Part shown: piece by piece, positions 6,065-6,289 of the stretch
How the letters are laid out: every line of letters begins with the position of its first letter
Position numbering within the stretch: position 1 is the stretch's first letter
Assembly (NCBI GenBank): GCA_028097645.1
Contig: JAOHEU010000034.1
Location: 1 to 6,289 of the forward strand
Direction of reading: 5' to 3'
DNA: 6,289 nt
Source: Candidatus Pelagibacter sp.
GTDB lineage: Bacteria > Pseudomonadota > Alphaproteobacteria > Pelagibacterales > Pelagibacteraceae
The notes under the pieces: model-generated
Seen by the model: only the letters and a program-made list of their open reading frames with translations
What the model was told of the DNA's origin: nothing
The model's database searches: none
Translations under genes and position numbers: made by a program

Positions 6065-6289
6065 CTATTTAGGCTCAATACCCATTTCTTTCATATCTTG
6101 ATATCTGTCACCAGTTCTTGCGTGAGCTCTTCCACTTGAAGCTCCCCCAATAGCAATTACAATTTCATCATCAAAAGGAGCGTCATGAATTGTGAATTCA
6201 TGAGTTAAATAATAAGGTCTTAAACCCGAGTCAGTTTTATGCATCATTGGAATAGAAATTTTTGATCCAGCCGGTCCTCTGGTATTCGT
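6065..6289 (-). CDS. Amino acid synthesis family protein (PF06684/DUF1185), C-terminal part
   Basis: The frame is open to the right edge, so the 5' end is missing; 74 residues and the TAG stop are visible, reading TNTRGPAGSKISIPMMHK at the left end of the fragment. The pattern RGPAG...I.IP..HK..GLRPYY followed by HDAPFDDEIVIAIGGASSGRAHARTGD matches my recollection of the C-terminus of this family (a conserved GPG/ID-P-HK segment, then DAP-DEIVVA and GRPH-R). The ATG at 6247 is internal. The name comes from a proposed role in amino acid metabolism; as I recall, the Bordetella structure showed a chorismate-mutase-like fold variant and the function remains unproven. Here it heads, or lies within, the operon with the alpha/beta hydrolase and aldehyde dehydrogenase, which fits a catabolic or salvage role. 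Family call is good; biochemical activity is unknown. Confidence 0.8.
   Translation of the reverse strand, partial: TNTRGPAGSKISIPMMHKTDSGLRPYYLTHEFTIHDAPFDDEIVIAIGGASSGRAHARTGDRYQDMKEMGIEPK

Noticed and set aside
1..6289. CRISPR array, tRNA/rRNA gene, insertion sequence or phage gene
   Set aside because: No regularly spaced repeats, no cloverleaf or rRNA-like stretch, and no transposase or integrase motif was seen on either strand.

Overview
The window is AT-rich, has very short or negative gene spacing, uses some TTG starts, and consists mostly of transport genes for organic nutrients. This style fits a streamlined marine alphaproteobacterium of the SAR11 (Pelagibacterales) kind. That assignment rests on composition, gene style and protein content read by eye; no marker gene is present to prove it.

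Layout: the left part is on the + strand. It holds the 3' part of a LivM-type branched-chain amino acid ABC permease (1-729), a possible 22-residue membrane microprotein (737-805) and a TauE/SafE-family membrane protein (855-1617). The rest is on the - strand. Reading from the right edge in the direction of transcription, it holds the end of an 'amino acid synthesis' (PF06684/DUF1185) protein (6289-6065), an alpha/beta hydrolase (6058-5275), an aldehyde dehydrogenase (5282-3801), an EamA/DMT exporter-type membrane protein (3796-2939) and a LivK-type periplasmic binding protein (2862-1672). The two blocks converge on a perfect 15-bp bidirectional hairpin terminator (1625-1658).

The first four - strand genes are packed with gaps of 6, -8 and 4 nt, so they look like one operon. 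Together they resemble a small catabolic module: a hydrolase, an aldehyde oxidation step, a poorly characterised metabolic protein and a small-molecule transporter. The substrate cannot be read from the sequence. The binding protein follows after 76 nt with its own strong Shine-Dalgarno and inverted repeats, so it is probably transcribed separately. It may serve the LivM system encoded at the left edge, from which it is separated by the TauE gene.

Two genes (tauE-like and the alpha/beta hydrolase) are each broken by one extra base inside a run of six T on the sense strand. Removing one T restores full-length, motif-complete proteins of 253 and 260 residues. Homopolymer sequencing or assembly error is the simplest reading; real decay or slippage is the interesting alternative.
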